Part shown: in pieces, positions 1-8,794 of the stretch
Layout: each line of letters starts with the position of its first letter
Numbering within the stretch: the stretch's first letter is position 1
Translations under genes and position numbers: made by a program
The notes under the pieces: generated by a model
The model's input: only the letters and a program-made list of their open reading frames with translations
Told to the model about the DNA's origin: nothing
The model's database searches: none
Origin: a virus
IMG/VR virus record: IMGVR_UViG_3300007509_000039
Span: 1-30,342 of that record
DNA length: 30,342 nucleotides
Direction: 5' to 3' (one strand)

Positions 1-305
1 AAAATGTTAATTATGAAGATAGTTATGCTGGGAGTTTAACAGATACAAGAAGAATAACATATAGTTTAAGTTTTACAGCAAAGATATACCTATATGGACC
101 AATCAGTACATCTGCCGTAATTAAGAAAGTATCGGCTGATTTATATGACAACACATCTGACCAAGGCCCTTCAAGAAAAGAAAGAGTTACTGTACAACCA
201 AATCCAACATCGGCTGATAAAGACGATACTTATACATACACTACAACATTAGATTTTTTTGATGATACTTTAAACTATGATGAAGAAACAGGCAATGATG
301 TCTGA
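1..305 (+). CDS. 15: Tail sheath stabilizer/completion protein, gp15-like (3' end only)
   Basis: The open frame runs from the window edge (codons starting at position 3) to a TGA at 303-305, so about 100 C-terminal residues are present and the start lies outside. The visible part contains a beta-rich stretch around 'RRITYSLSFTAKIYLYGP' followed by 'VIKKVSADLYDN', which resembles the conserved core of T4 gp15, the hexameric protein that caps the sheath and joins tail to neck. The acidic tail after it is poorly conserved in the family. Context supports this: in T4-like phages gp15 lies immediately before the terminase genes 16 and 17, as here. The name rests on partial similarity recalled by eye plus gene order; another neck protein is possible. 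Confidence 0.7.
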   Translation, partial: NVNYEDSYAGSLTDTRRITYSLSFTAKIYLYGPISTSAVIKKVSADLYDNTSDQGPSRKERVTVQPNPTSADKDDTYTYTTTLDFFDDTLNYDEETGNDV

Positions 306-323
306 TTAATTATATAAAAAATT

Positions 324-737
324 ATGAGTAATATTGATGACAAACTAAATGAAGTTTTGAATATTGCAGCTGATGTTTTGCCTGCAACAACTCCAGAAGA
401 ACCCACAGAATTAGTCGTACCACAAGACAAGGATCCAGATGTTGATTTTGAAACAGGTAGAGAAAACCTCTATAAACTGTTAGATAAGGGCAATGATGCA
501 ATAGACGGCATACTAGCATTAGCGAAAGAAGGAGAACATCCTCGTGCTTATGAGGTTGCAGGACAACTGATAAAAACAGTTGCAGATGTTTCTAAAGATT
601 TACTTGAAATGCAAGAAAAATTGAAGAAACTTAAAGAAGTGCCCAAAACAGGACCAAAAAGTGTTACTAACGCATTGTTTGTCGGTTCAACGACAGAATT
701 ACAAAAATTATTAAAAGATAAAAAACAAAATGGATGA
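324..737 (+). CDS. 16: Terminase small subunit, gp16-like
   Basis: A 137-residue, mostly helical, charged protein. In T4-like phages the small terminase recognises concatemeric DNA and regulates the gp17 motor. The central part (about residues 40-105: 'GRENLYKLLDKGNDAI', 'LAKEGEHPRAYEVAGQLIK', then a coiled-coil-like 'LLEMQEKLKKLKE') fits the oligomerising core of this family, and the basic C-terminus resembles the tail that contacts DNA or gp17. It is slightly shorter than T4 gp16 (164 aa). It lies just before the gene 17 homologue, separated only by a small overlapping gene. No Shine-Dalgarno is evident; an AT-rich stretch precedes the ATG. Confidence 0.88.
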   Translation: MSNIDDKLNEVLNIAADVLPATTPEEPTELVVPQDKDPDVDFETGRENLYKLLDKGNDAIDGILALAKEGEHPRAYEVAGQLIKTVADVSKDLLEMQEKLKKLKEVPKTGPKSVTNALFVGSTTELQKLLKDKKQNG

Positions 738-984
738 TGATAATACTTTAGATATACAACAAAATGTTGGTGATGTCGGAGGAGATTTTACAAAAACTAT
801 TGTCGTAGGTGATGATATAGATTTTGCTGATGATGGCGCTGGCGCTGAAATGGGCGATGTCGAAGCAGTAATAGATTTAACTTATAATATATTTCAGTAT
901 ATTCCAGAATTGATTTTTGTTTCAATCTATGGACTGATTATGTATTCTGCTGTACTTTTAATAACTAGAATAATAAAAAAATAA
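730..984 (+). CDS. Small membrane-anchored protein of unknown function between gp16 and gp17
   Basis: 84 residues: a strongly acidic N-terminal half (about residues 1-48, many Asp/Glu) followed by one hydrophobic segment (about residues 58-79, 'FVSIYGLIMYSAVLLI') and a short basic end (TRIIKK). This looks like a single-pass membrane protein with an acidic domain. It overlaps the end of the gp16 gene by 8 bases, and its TAA shares one base with the ATG of gp17, so translation is probably coupled across all three. I do not recognise a family. A membrane protein locked inside the terminase operon is unusual for T4-like phages. A small holin-like or packaging-related role could be imagined, but nothing in the sequence proves it. 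Confidence 0.75.
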   Translation: MDDDNTLDIQQNVGDVGGDFTKTIVVGDDIDFADDGAGAEMGDVEAVIDLTYNIFQYIPELIFVSIYGLIMYSAVLLITRIIKK

Positions 985-2630
985 TGAGTAATAAAGAGCA
1001 ATATTTAGGAAACCCTAATTTAAAAAAGGGTCATACTAAAACTAGGTTTACAAAAAAACAGATTGAAGAGGTCATCAAATGTTTAGATGACCCAAAATAT
1101 TTCATTTCAACTTATTTGAAAATTGTTACAATCGATAAAGGTCTTGTGCCTTTTAAGATGTATGATTTTCAGCGGACAATGGTCGAAACTTTCCACGATA
1201 ATCGATTTACGATTTGCAAATTACCGAGGCAGAGTGGAAAATCAACAATCATTGTTTCTTACCTCTTACATTATGTTTTGTTTAACGATAATGTAAATGT
1301 TGCAATCCTGGCAAACAAATCCTCAACTGCGAGAGATTTGCTAGGACGATTGCAATTGGCTTACGAGCATATGCCTAAATGGTTACAACAAGGCGTTCTC
1401 AACTGGAATAAAGGTTCTATTGAATTAGAAAACGGAAGTAAAATCGTAGCGGCGAGTACATCTTCTAGTGCTGTTCGTGGTAGTACCTTTAATATCATAT
1501 TCCTTGACGAGTTCGCCTATGTTCCTAATAATATCGCAGAAGAATTCTTTAGTTCTGTTTATCCTACAATTTCATCTGGTAAATCATCTAAAGTGATGAT
1601 AGTTTCTACTCCACACGGAATGAATATGTTTTATAAGCTGTGGGTTGATGCAGAGAACAAACGAAACGATTATGTGCCAATCGAAGTTCATTGGTCAGAA
1701 GTTCCTGGTCGAGATGAAAAGTGGAAAGAACAAACAATACGAAATACATCGGAAGCACAATTTCAGACTGAGTTTGAGTGTGAGTTCCTTGGTAGTATGG
1801 ATACTCTTATTACTGCAAGTAAAATTAAAACAATGGCTGTTATTAACCCAAAACGAAGTGGCGGATTAGATGTATATGAGTTACCAAAAAAAGACCACAC
1901 TTATACAGTAACAGTTGATGTTTCGAGAGGACTTTCTAATGACTATTCGGCGTTTGTTGTTGTAGATGTAACGCAAGCGCCATATAAGATAGTTGCTAAA
2001 TTCAGAGATAACGATATTAAACCAATCGTTTTTCCAAGTATTATAGAAAGAGTCGCAAAACATTATAACACAGCATATGTTTTGATTGAAATAAACGATT
2101 TGGGGCAACAAGTTGCAGATAGTATGCAATTTGAGTTAGAGTATGATAATATGATGATGGTTACACAACGAGGTCGTTCAGGACAGGTATTAGGTGGAGG
2201 ATTTAGTGGTCGAGGTAATCAATTGGGTTTGAGAATGACGAAAGGTACGAAAAAAATCGGAACTTCTAACTTGAAAAGTTTAATTGAGGGAGACCAATTG
2301 ATTATCAATGACTTTGAGATTATTGCCGAATTGTCTACTTTTATTGCGAAAGGAAAATCATTTCAGGCAGAATCAGGTGCTTCAGATGACTTGGTTATGT
2401 GTTTGGTGATATTTGCGTGGTTATCAAATCAACGATATTTTAAAGAATTAACAGATGTTGATGTGCGTGGACAATTATTTTCTGAGCAACAAAATGCGAT
2501 TGAATCGGATATGGCGCCATTTGGGTTTATAGATAACGGACTTGATGACCCTGAAGGTCGCAACAGTTCGTTTTATGATGACGCTGGCGTACTCTGGCAG
2601 CCCGTAACCTATCGCAGAGGCGAAAACTAG
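984..2630 (+). CDS. 17: Terminase large subunit (packaging ATPase/nuclease), gp17
   Basis: 548 residues (T4 gp17 is 610). This is the motor that pumps DNA into the prohead and cuts the concatemer. The N-terminal ATPase has Walker A 'PRQSGKST' at residues 81-88, Walker B 'IIFLDEF' at 171-177 (Asp175, catalytic Glu176) and the coupling motif 'VSTPHG' at about 207-212. The C-terminal RNase H-like nuclease begins with 'TVDVSRG' near residue 310 and has further acidic residues downstream ('IEINDLG', 'SGASDDLVMCL'). No intron, intein or frameshift is visible. The ATG overlaps the stop of the preceding small membrane gene by one base. Confidence 0.97.
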   Translation: MSNKEQYLGNPNLKKGHTKTRFTKKQIEEVIKCLDDPKYFISTYLKIVTIDKGLVPFKMYDFQRTMVETFHDNRFTICKLPRQSGKSTIIVSYLLHYVLFNDNVNVAILANKSSTARDLLGRLQLAYEHMPKWLQQGVLNWNKGSIELENGSKIVAASTSSSAVRGSTFNIIFLDEFAYVPNNIAEEFFSSVYPTISSGKSSKVMIVSTPHGMNMFYKLWVDAENKRNDYVPIEVHWSEVPGRDEKWKEQTIRNTSEAQFQTEFECEFLGSMDTLITASKIKTMAVINPKRSGGLDVYELPKKDHTYTVTVDVSRGLSNDYSAFVVVDVTQAPYKIVAKFRDNDIKPIVFPSIIERVAKHYNTAYVLIEINDLGQQVADSMQFELEYDNMMMVTQRGRSGQVLGGGFSGRGNQLGLRMTKGTKKIGTSNLKSLIEGDQLIINDFEIIAELSTFIAKGKSFQAESGASDDLVMCLVIFAWLSNQRYFKELTDVDVRGQLFSEQQNAIESDMAPFGFIDNGLDDPEGRNSSFYDDAGVLWQPVTYRRGEN

Positions 2631-2643
2631 TGTTTTCAAAAGT

Positions 2644-2651
2644 TATAAATA
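2644..2651 (+). promoter_or_regulatory. T4-type late promoter element upstream of gp18
   Basis: Exact TATAAATA, the element read by the gp55 late sigma (itself encoded at 16410). Taking its last A as -6, the predicted +1 is 2657, giving a 42-base leader with a strong AAGGAG Shine-Dalgarno at 2685-2690 before the gp18 ATG. The leader can form an AU-rich 6-bp hairpin (2667-2672 with 2679-2684). Confidence 0.85.
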
Positions 2652-2698
2652 TTGTCAAAGGGTTGAAAATAATAATTTTTATTTAAGGAGAACTAAAT

Positions 2699-4696
2699 AT
2701 GGCTTTTCAAGTATCACCAGGAGTCTCCGTAACTGAAAAGGATTTAACAAATGTTGTTCCTGCTGTATCGACATCAAGCGGCGGAATAGTATTAGTTGCA
2801 GAAAAGGGACCAATCGGTGAAATAACTTCTATTTCATCTGAAAAACAATTGGTAGATGTGTTTGGAAAACCAAATGCTTCTAACTTTGAACAATGGTTTA
2901 CTGCTGCTAACTTTTTAGGATATGGAAACAACCTGAAGGTAGTAAGACCGGTTACAGGCATGGTAAATGCTTGCGTATCTGGTACTGCTATCATAATAAA
3001 GAATACTACTGATTATACTGATAATTATGGTCATGCTGCTAGTTTTGCTGCTAATGTTGGTGCATTTGCTGCTAGAGAACCAGGAACTTTAGGAAACAAT
3101 CTTAAAGTTGCTGTGTGTTCAAACTCTACTGCTTTTGGACCACATTCAATGAGTGGCAATCTAGTTAATGACAGTTCTGCGGCTATCGGAGATACAACTG
3201 TAACGGTTGATGATGGTAGTTTAAATCAAGTTGGTGACATTTTAGAATTTGGAGATGCAAGTAATGTACCTTCAACTGACGGCGCACCTTCAGGACATTT
3301 TTATAAAGTAACAGCAATAGCTACCAATGTATTAACAATCGCAAGATTTAATCCCTCAACTGGTAAAACAGAAACGGGTGGATTAAGACACGCTGTTGTT
3401 GATAATGCTAAATATCTAAGGCATTGGGAATATTACTTTAACTTTGCTAATGCACCAACAACTACAGATGATGTACTTGCTGCTAGTGGTTCATTAGACG
3501 AGATGCATATTGCGGTGGTTGATGAAGATGGCGGAATCACAGGAACTGCAGGACACATTTTAGAAACATTTGAAGGAGTATCACAAGCATCTGATGCTAA
3601 GACATCTTCTGGTGCAAGCAACTACTATGCTGATGTAATTTACAATCAATCGGCGTATGTGTATGTTATGGACCATGAAACTACACTTGCTAATGCAGGT
3701 AGTGCTAAGAAAGGTCAAACATTTGACCAAGCAGGCGCTGCTTCACATTCAGCATTTTCTTACTCACTTGCTAGTGGCACGGATGATTATACAATCACTA
3801 ACGCTGAATTTGCGACTGGATATGATTTCTTTGCAGACGCTGAAACTGTTGATTTAGCATTACTACTTTGTGGACCATCAAACACAGCTGCTGACGCCAC
3901 AGGCGACACAAAAGCAACTTATGTTATGGATATCGCAACTGCAAGAAAAGATTGTGTGGCATTCATTTCACCTGCTAACGCAGATGTTGTCGGTGTTACA
4001 AACACAGTTACACAAACTCAAAATGTTGTAGGATTTGCTGATGGTCTTCCATCAACAAGTTATGCAGTAATTGATAGTGGTTACAAGTATATGTTTGACA
4101 AATACAATGATGTATACCGTTGGGTACCTCTTAACGGAGATACTGCCGGTCTTTGTGCAAGAACAGATAGTATTGCAGACCCATGGTTTTCACCAGGCGG
4201 TTTCAATCGTGGACAAATTAGAGGCGCAGTAAAACTTGCCTATAATCCAACACAACTACAACGAGATGAACTTTACAAAGCTAGAGTAAATCCAGTTACT
4301 TCTTTCCCTGGACAGGGAACTGTGTTGTTCGGCGATAAGACTGCTCAATCTAAACCAAGTGCGTTTGATAGAATCAATGTTCGTAGATTGTTCATTGTTC
4401 TTGAGAAAACAGTTTCTACGGCTGCTAAATTCCAACTATTTGAATTCAATGACGAATTCACTAGGGCGAACTTTAGAAATCTAGTAGAACCGTTTTTGAG
4501 AGATGTACAAGGTCGTAGAGGTATTACTGACTTTGCAGTAGTTTGTGATGGTTCAAATAATACAGCGGATGTTATAGACAGAAACGAATTTAGGGCGGAC
4601 ATTTTTGTCAAACCTAATCGGTCTATTAACTTTATTCAACTTAACTTTGTCGCTACTAGAACGGGCGTTGCCTTTTCAGAAGTAGCTGGCGCTTAA
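2699..4696 (+). CDS. 18: Contractile tail sheath protein, gp18
   Basis: 665 residues, close to T4 gp18 (659). It forms the contractile outer tube of the tail. The N-terminus ('VSPGVSVTEKDLTN') and the C-terminal sheath core ('AYNPTQLQRDELYKARVNPV', 'FDRINVRRLFIVLEKTV', 'FNDEFTRANFRN', 'IDRNEFRADIFVKP') are hallmark segments of phage sheath proteins. The middle, about residues 130-400, is rich in Ala, Thr and Asp and is the variable exposed region. A good Shine-Dalgarno lies 9 bases before the ATG, and a late promoter stands just upstream. Confidence 0.96.
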   Translation: MAFQVSPGVSVTEKDLTNVVPAVSTSSGGIVLVAEKGPIGEITSISSEKQLVDVFGKPNASNFEQWFTAANFLGYGNNLKVVRPVTGMVNACVSGTAIIIKNTTDYTDNYGHAASFAANVGAFAAREPGTLGNNLKVAVCSNSTAFGPHSMSGNLVNDSSAAIGDTTVTVDDGSLNQVGDILEFGDASNVPSTDGAPSGHFYKVTAIATNVLTIARFNPSTGKTETGGLRHAVVDNAKYLRHWEYYFNFANAPTTTDDVLAASGSLDEMHIAVVDEDGGITGTAGHILETFEGVSQASDAKTSSGASNYYADVIYNQSAYVYVMDHETTLANAGSAKKGQTFDQAGAASHSAFSYSLASGTDDYTITNAEFATGYDFFADAETVDLALLLCGPSNTAADATGDTKATYVMDIATARKDCVAFISPANADVVGVTNTVTQTQNVVGFADGLPSTSYAVIDSGYKYMFDKYNDVYRWVPLNGDTAGLCARTDSIADPWFSPGGFNRGQIRGAVKLAYNPTQLQRDELYKARVNPVTSFPGQGTVLFGDKTAQSKPSAFDRINVRRLFIVLEKTVSTAAKFQLFEFNDEFTRANFRNLVEPFLRDVQGRRGITDFAVVCDGSNNTADVIDRNEFRADIFVKPNRSINFIQLNFVATRTGVAFSEVAGA

Positions 4697-4714
4697 TAGA
4701 GAGGAGAAAGAATA

Positions 4715-5242
4715 ATGCCAAACATTAATGAATTTAAATCTCGACTACAAGGCGGCGGTGCAAGAGCGAATCAGTTTAAGGTCACTATGTCCTTTCCTGG
4801 TTATGCTGAAGTTGGTGGAGAAACATCTGATTTATCGTATCTCTGTACTGCAACTTCAATTCCTGGACAAAGTTTAGGAACTGTTGCTGTACCATTCAGA
4901 GGTCGTGTACTGAACCTAGTGGGCGATAGAACATTTAGTCCATGGTCTGTTACTGTATTGAATGACACAAACTTCAAAATATATCGTGCATTTGAAAGAT
5001 GGATGAACGCTATGAATAACATGACTGATAATGAAGGGTTAACAAATCCTGGCAATTATCAAACTGATATCATAGTACAACATCTAGACAGAAACGGTGC
5101 AACTCTAAAAACTTATATTTTAAGAGGCGCATTTCCAACAACACTAGATGCCATTACTTTGTCTGCTACTGATAACGATTCTGTTGAAACATTCGATTGT
5201 TCGTTTGTATATCAATACTTTGAAACAGATACAACTACATAA
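4715..5242 (+). CDS. 19: Tail tube protein, gp19
   Basis: 175 residues (T4 gp19 is 163). It forms the rigid inner tube of the tail. Segments such as 'FKSRLQGGGARANQFKVTM', 'TSIPGQSLGTVAVPFRGR' and 'RTFSPWSVTVLNDTNFKIY' followed by 'FERWMNAMNN' match the tube-protein fold of T4-like phages. It is preceded by a strong GAGGAG Shine-Dalgarno and follows gp18 by only 18 bases, so the two are probably cotranscribed. Confidence 0.95.
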   Translation: MPNINEFKSRLQGGGARANQFKVTMSFPGYAEVGGETSDLSYLCTATSIPGQSLGTVAVPFRGRVLNLVGDRTFSPWSVTVLNDTNFKIYRAFERWMNAMNNMTDNEGLTNPGNYQTDIIVQHLDRNGATLKTYILRGAFPTTLDAITLSATDNDSVETFDCSFVYQYFETDTTT

Positions 5243-5272
5243 TTTTAACTAAGTTATAAGGAAAAATATAAT

Positions 5273-6817
5273 ATGGCAAATCTACTTGGATTCCAAATAA
5301 CGAGAAACAAAGATTCAGAGAAGCCAGTAGATGCGAAACAAGCGTTTACTGTTGCTTCTCCTGATGACGGTACTACTACTATATCTGCTGGCGGTTATTT
5401 TGGCCAATACTTGGATATGGAAGTCAATGCCAAGAACGATATTGATTTAATTAAGAGATATCGTGAAATCGCACAACACCCAGAGTGTGATATGGCGGTT
5501 GAAGATATCATCAATGAAGTCATTGTTTCGGATGAAAGAGATGCTTCGGTATCCGTATCACTAGATAAACTAGCAATATCAGATAATATTAAAACAAAAG
5601 TTCGTGATGAATTTGACGAAGTTTTGCGTTTGCTTAACTTTGACGAAAAAGGTCACGATATTTTTAGACGCTGGTATGTGGATGGAAGAATCTATTTTCA
5701 TAAAGTTATCGACCCGAACAGTCCACGAAAAGGACTGACGGAAATAAGATATATCGACCCACGAAAAATTAAAAAAGTTCGTGAGCTTAGTAATAAGCGA
5801 GACCCAAAATCTCTAGGCCTTGAGATGACAGAAATCACGGCAGAGTGGTTTGTTTATAATGAAAAAGGAATATCAGCTGCAAATTCAAATGCTGGTCTTA
5901 AAATTGCTCCCGATTCGATAACTTATGTAACATCCGGTGTTGTTGACCAAACCAGAAACATGGTTATGGGTCATTTACATAAAGCAATTAAACCTGTCAA
6001 TCAACTAAGAATGATTGAAGATGCTGTTGTTATTTACAGAATAGTAAGAGCACCTGAAAGAAGAATATTCTATGTTGATGTTGGTAACTTACCAAAAGTA
6101 AAAGCAGAACAATACCTTAGAGATGTTATGGCAAGATATAGAAATAAACTTGTCTATGACGCCTCAACAGGTGAGATTAGAGATGACAGAAAACATATGT
6201 CAATGCTTGAAGATTTCTGGTTACCTCGTAGAGAAGGTGCAAAAGGCACAGAAGTTTCTACACTTCAAGGTGGTCAAAATCTTGGTGAGATTTCAGATGT
6301 ACAATATTTTCAAAAGAAATTATATCAATCTTTGAATGTGCCAATCTCAAGAATGGAATCAGAAAATGGTTTCAATATGGGAAGAGCCGCAGAGATTACA
6401 AGGGACGAATTGAAGTTTACTAAATTCGTTCAGAGATTAAGAAAGAGATTTAGTCAAGTCTTTAATGATATACTCAAGACACAATTGGTCTTAAAGGGTA
6501 TTATTACAATTGAAGATTGGGTTAAGATAAAAGAACATATACAATATACTTTCTTGAAAGACGGATATTTTGCAGAATTAAAGAATGCTGAAATATTGAG
6601 AGAAAGAATCGGTCTTGCACAAGAAATTAGTCCGTATGTTGGTAAATACTATTCTGTTGAATATGTAAGAAAAAATATCTTACAACAAACAGATGAAGAT
6701 ATACTTGAAATTGATAGTCAGATTGCTGGCGAAATTAAACAAGGAATTATCGCATCACAAGATTTTGGAGATGATGAGAGCTTTGATGATTCCGATATAA
6801 ATATAGGAGATGAATAA
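5273..6817 (+). CDS. 20: Portal vertex protein, gp20
   Basis: 514 residues (T4 gp20 is 524). The dodecameric portal is the packaging channel, the initiator of prohead assembly and the site where the tail joins. Family-typical segments include 'AQHPECDMAVEDIINEV' near residue 68, 'RYIDPRKIKKVRE' near 160, 'FYVDVGNLPKVKAEQYL' near 267, and 'LYQSLNVPISRMESENGFNMGR' near 355, split here only for naming. The C-terminus is acidic. The gene follows gp19 and precedes the gp67-like gene, as in T4. Confidence 0.96.
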   Translation: MANLLGFQITRNKDSEKPVDAKQAFTVASPDDGTTTISAGGYFGQYLDMEVNAKNDIDLIKRYREIAQHPECDMAVEDIINEVIVSDERDASVSVSLDKLAISDNIKTKVRDEFDEVLRLLNFDEKGHDIFRRWYVDGRIYFHKVIDPNSPRKGLTEIRYIDPRKIKKVRELSNKRDPKSLGLEMTEITAEWFVYNEKGISAANSNAGLKIAPDSITYVTSGVVDQTRNMVMGHLHKAIKPVNQLRMIEDAVVIYRIVRAPERRIFYVDVGNLPKVKAEQYLRDVMARYRNKLVYDASTGEIRDDRKHMSMLEDFWLPRREGAKGTEVSTLQGGQNLGEISDVQYFQKKLYQSLNVPISRMESENGFNMGRAAEITRDELKFTKFVQRLRKRFSQVFNDILKTQLVLKGIITIEDWVKIKEHIQYTFLKDGYFAELKNAEILRERIGLAQEISPYVGKYYSVEYVRKNILQQTDEDILEIDSQIAGEIKQGIIASQDFGDDESFDDSDINIGDE

Positions 6818-6819
6818 TT

Positions 6820-7149
6820 ATGTCAAATGAAAATGTAGCAAGTATGGTTGATTCTTTGGCGAGTGGAGATAATGTTGCCGCTCAAAATGCGTTTAAGAGT
6901 GCATTGACTGATAAAATTGGTGATGCGTTAGATGCTAGAAGGCAGACTGTAGCTAATGATTGGTTAAATGCTGGTGATGAATTAGAGGCAGTACAAGATG
7001 CTGCTGGTTTAGATGATGCTGGTGGTGTTGCTCCAGACGGAACAGTAGATTTAGAAGGTCAACCTAATGATGTTGACTTTACTGGTACTGAACCACCTGA
7101 AGTAGCAGAACCTTTTGAAATTGATGACGAATCAGTAGAGGAAGAATAA
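6820..7149 (+). CDS. 67: Prohead core protein, gp67-like
   Basis: 109 residues. The N-terminal half is helical, of the type 'SLASGDNVAAQNAFKSAL', followed by 'KIGDALDARRQTVAND'; the C-terminal half is very acidic. This matches the plan of T4 gp67, a short prohead core component with an amphipathic helix (a small residue/'AA..F..A' pattern) and an acidic tail that the gp21 protease trims. It begins 2 bases after the portal stop codon, the same place as gene 67 in T4. Sequence identity is modest by eye, so the assignment leans on architecture and position. Confidence 0.75.
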   Translation: MSNENVASMVDSLASGDNVAAQNAFKSALTDKIGDALDARRQTVANDWLNAGDELEAVQDAAGLDDAGGVAPDGTVDLEGQPNDVDFTGTEPPEVAEPFEIDDESVEEE

Positions 7150-7404
7150 ATGAGCGACCTGTCGTTTAAGAAGTTTACAAGACAACTGAATGAGCGCAGG
7201 TATATCGGACCTCAAGGTACTGCGGAGTTTGAGAAATTATCTCCAAAGATGAGGGCTGCAATTAATGATGTTTATTCTATGGTTAATAAGGCAGCGGATC
7301 CTATTGTGTCAAAGATTGAAGGTATAATTAGGGCAGTATCAAGAAAGCACGGAGTTAGTACTTATGATATTGAAGATTATTTTGACAACGAATTAATTAA
7401 ATAA
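7150..7404 (+). CDS. Small protein of unknown function in the head-core gene position (possible gp68 analogue)
   Basis: 84 residues, soluble, predicted largely helical ('FEKLSPKMRAAINDVYSMV', 'IVSKIEGIIRAVSRKHGV') with an acidic C-terminal 'YDIEDYFDNE'. Its ATG comes immediately after the gp67-like stop, so translation is likely coupled. Gene 68 sits at this place in T4, but I cannot see convincing similarity, so this is only a positional analogy. The N-terminal 'LSFKKFTRQL' looks like the short amphipathic start common to small core proteins in this group. Confidence 0.7.
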   Translation: MSDLSFKKFTRQLNERRYIGPQGTAEFEKLSPKMRAAINDVYSMVNKAADPIVSKIEGIIRAVSRKHGVSTYDIEDYFDNELIK

Positions 7405-7415
7405 AGGAATAAAAA

Positions 7416-7844
7416 ATGGCTATTGCAACAAGAACACTCAAAGATACAAAAATTGCTTCAGGTAGTGGTGCTGCTGGTGGTAAAGTTACTGTTATAGCAA
7501 ACATGAACGACAACACTACGGCGGACTCTGTTATATTGGACGCAAGTGCGTTGGCGGGACACGCTAATGGTGCAAAATTAGATATAACGAGAATATGGTG
7601 GGGATTAGTACAAGGTACTGCTGACGACAACACTGGTTGGGCGTCTGTTGAATTTGTAGGTGCATCTGCTGATACATTGGCAATCAATCTTGCAGGTACA
7701 GGACACTATGATGGTACTGCTGGTAAGATTGAGAACAATGCAACAAATACTGGTGCAACATCAGGAGACCTAAAGTTAAACGCTTATGGTGTTTCTGGTT
7801 ATGTATTAATTGAGTTAAGAAAAGACGAAAGCTTTACTGCTTAA
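7416..7844 (+). CDS. Virion-associated-looking beta protein A (paralogue of 8189-8608)
   Basis: 142 residues, rich in Gly, Ala, Thr and Asn and probably all-beta, like decoration or fibre-head proteins. It shares a layout with the product of 8189-8608: 'LDASAL' (residues 41-46) against 'MDASAL' (37-42), 'RIWWGL' (59-64) against 'KIWWAV' (55-60), then a Gly-rich 'GHYDG' against 'FHDYYTAG', 'NNAT' in both, a 'GDLKL' against 'GDLLL' strand, and a C-terminal strand 'YVLIELRK' against 'YTVIIEVR'. It has a fair Shine-Dalgarno (AAAGGA) and lies in the head operon, so a capsid-surface role is inferred. I recognise no named family. Confidence 0.8.
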   Translation: MAIATRTLKDTKIASGSGAAGGKVTVIANMNDNTTADSVILDASALAGHANGAKLDITRIWWGLVQGTADDNTGWASVEFVGASADTLAINLAGTGHYDGTAGKIENNATNTGATSGDLKLNAYGVSGYVLIELRKDESFTA

Positions 7845-7850
7845 TTTCTT

Positions 7851-8189
7851 ATGGAAAATACAGAGGTTGTAGACACTACTTCCAAGTATATTGTTAAGTC
7901 TACAGGTATTGGAAGTGAAACTAATCTTGGAAAATGGTTAGTTGATGCTGAAGAACTTACTGGAGGAACAGATAAGTCAAAAGTAAGTTTAATTGAGTGC
8001 TACCATTTGATAGAGGGCACAGGAACATTGACAATTAGTACAGGTAGTGAAGATTTGACTTTAACTGGTAAAGGTAAGTATGGATTACGACCTGGACAGT
8101 TAAAATTTGGTAACGATAAACAATTTAAACTAACAACTGACGAAGATGTAAAGAGTTATTTGTTAGTAACAGAATTTAGGAGAAACTAA
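7851..8189 (+). CDS. Small beta-rich protein of unknown function between two paralogues
   Basis: 112 residues, dominated by alternating polar/hydrophobic strands ('GTLTISTGSEDLTLTG', 'QFKLTTDEDVKSYLLVTEF'). It ends like its neighbours, with a hydrophobic strand and a basic tail ('YLLVTEFRR'), and may be a diverged member of the same structural group. Its ATG follows the previous stop by 6 bases with no visible Shine-Dalgarno, and its stop overlaps the next ATG by one base, so translational coupling in this small operon is likely. Function unknown; a virion component is inferred from location. Confidence 0.75.
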   Translation: MENTEVVDTTSKYIVKSTGIGSETNLGKWLVDAEELTGGTDKSKVSLIECYHLIEGTGTLTISTGSEDLTLTGKGKYGLRPGQLKFGNDKQFKLTTDEDVKSYLLVTEFRRN

Positions 8190-8608
8190 TGGCTGATGCT
8201 GTAACAAGTCAAACTTTAGTAGATACATCTGGTACAAAAACCGTGATGAAATTTACTAATATGAGTGATGGTTCAGGTGAAACACTTGTAACAAAAATGG
8301 ATGCTAGTGCGTTGACATTTATGACTGAAGATGCGACTAAATCAATCGCAAAAATTTGGTGGGCTGTCAACACAACTAATGGTAAATCAGGCGTAGAGTT
8401 ATTGTGGGCAGGTAGTGGTTCGAGTGCCGCTAATTCTACAATATGTTTTTTATCTGGCAGAGGGTTTCACGACTACTATACTGCAGGAAACTCTATTCCA
8501 AATAATGCAACATTGACTGCAAACACTTCTCCTGCAGGCGATTTATTGCTTTCGACAAAGGGGTTTGTTGCTGGCGATAATTACACAGTAATAATAGAAG
8601 TAAGATAG
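8189..8608 (+). CDS. Virion-associated-looking beta protein B (paralogue of 7416-7844)
   Basis: 139 residues with the same sequence plan as protein A at 7416-7844: an N-terminal strand region, 'MDASAL', a Trp-Trp motif at residues 57-58, an 'ELLWAGS' strand (A has 'EFVGAS'), 'NNATL', 'GDLLL' and a final beta strand. The two were probably made by gene duplication and are now well diverged. It is preceded by AGGAGA at a good distance from the ATG. A structural role, for example head decoration, is an inference from composition and position between portal and protease genes. Confidence 0.8.
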   Translation: MADAVTSQTLVDTSGTKTVMKFTNMSDGSGETLVTKMDASALTFMTEDATKSIAKIWWAVNTTNGKSGVELLWAGSGSSAANSTICFLSGRGFHDYYTAGNSIPNNATLTANTSPAGDLLLSTKGFVAGDNYTVIIEVR

Positions 8609-8794
8609 ATGAGTAAAAGAAAACCTAAAGACCGTTCCCGTGCAATATTAGAAAGAATAGTCGGAACAAAGTCAAAGGCAACTTTGGCAGAAGCGTTTAA
8701 ATTGGCATTTGCAGAAAAATACGATATTAAACGAGAAGAAATTAAACAGGGTATAGTCGATAAAGTATACAACAAAGAAAAGGTGGAGAAATGA
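8609..8794 (+). CDS. Small basic helical protein of unknown function upstream of gp21
   Basis: 61 residues, about one third Lys/Arg, predicted helical throughout ('RAILERIVGTKSKATLAEAF', then 'KLAFAEKYDIKREEIKQG'). It begins directly after the stop of the preceding gene, and its last four bases overlap the gp21 start (ATGA arrangement), so it is translationally coupled to the prohead protease. A small basic protein here could be a core or internal head protein, but nothing identifies it. Confidence 0.7.
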   Translation: MSKRKPKDRSRAILERIVGTKSKATLAEAFKLAFAEKYDIKREEIKQGIVDKVYNKEKVEK

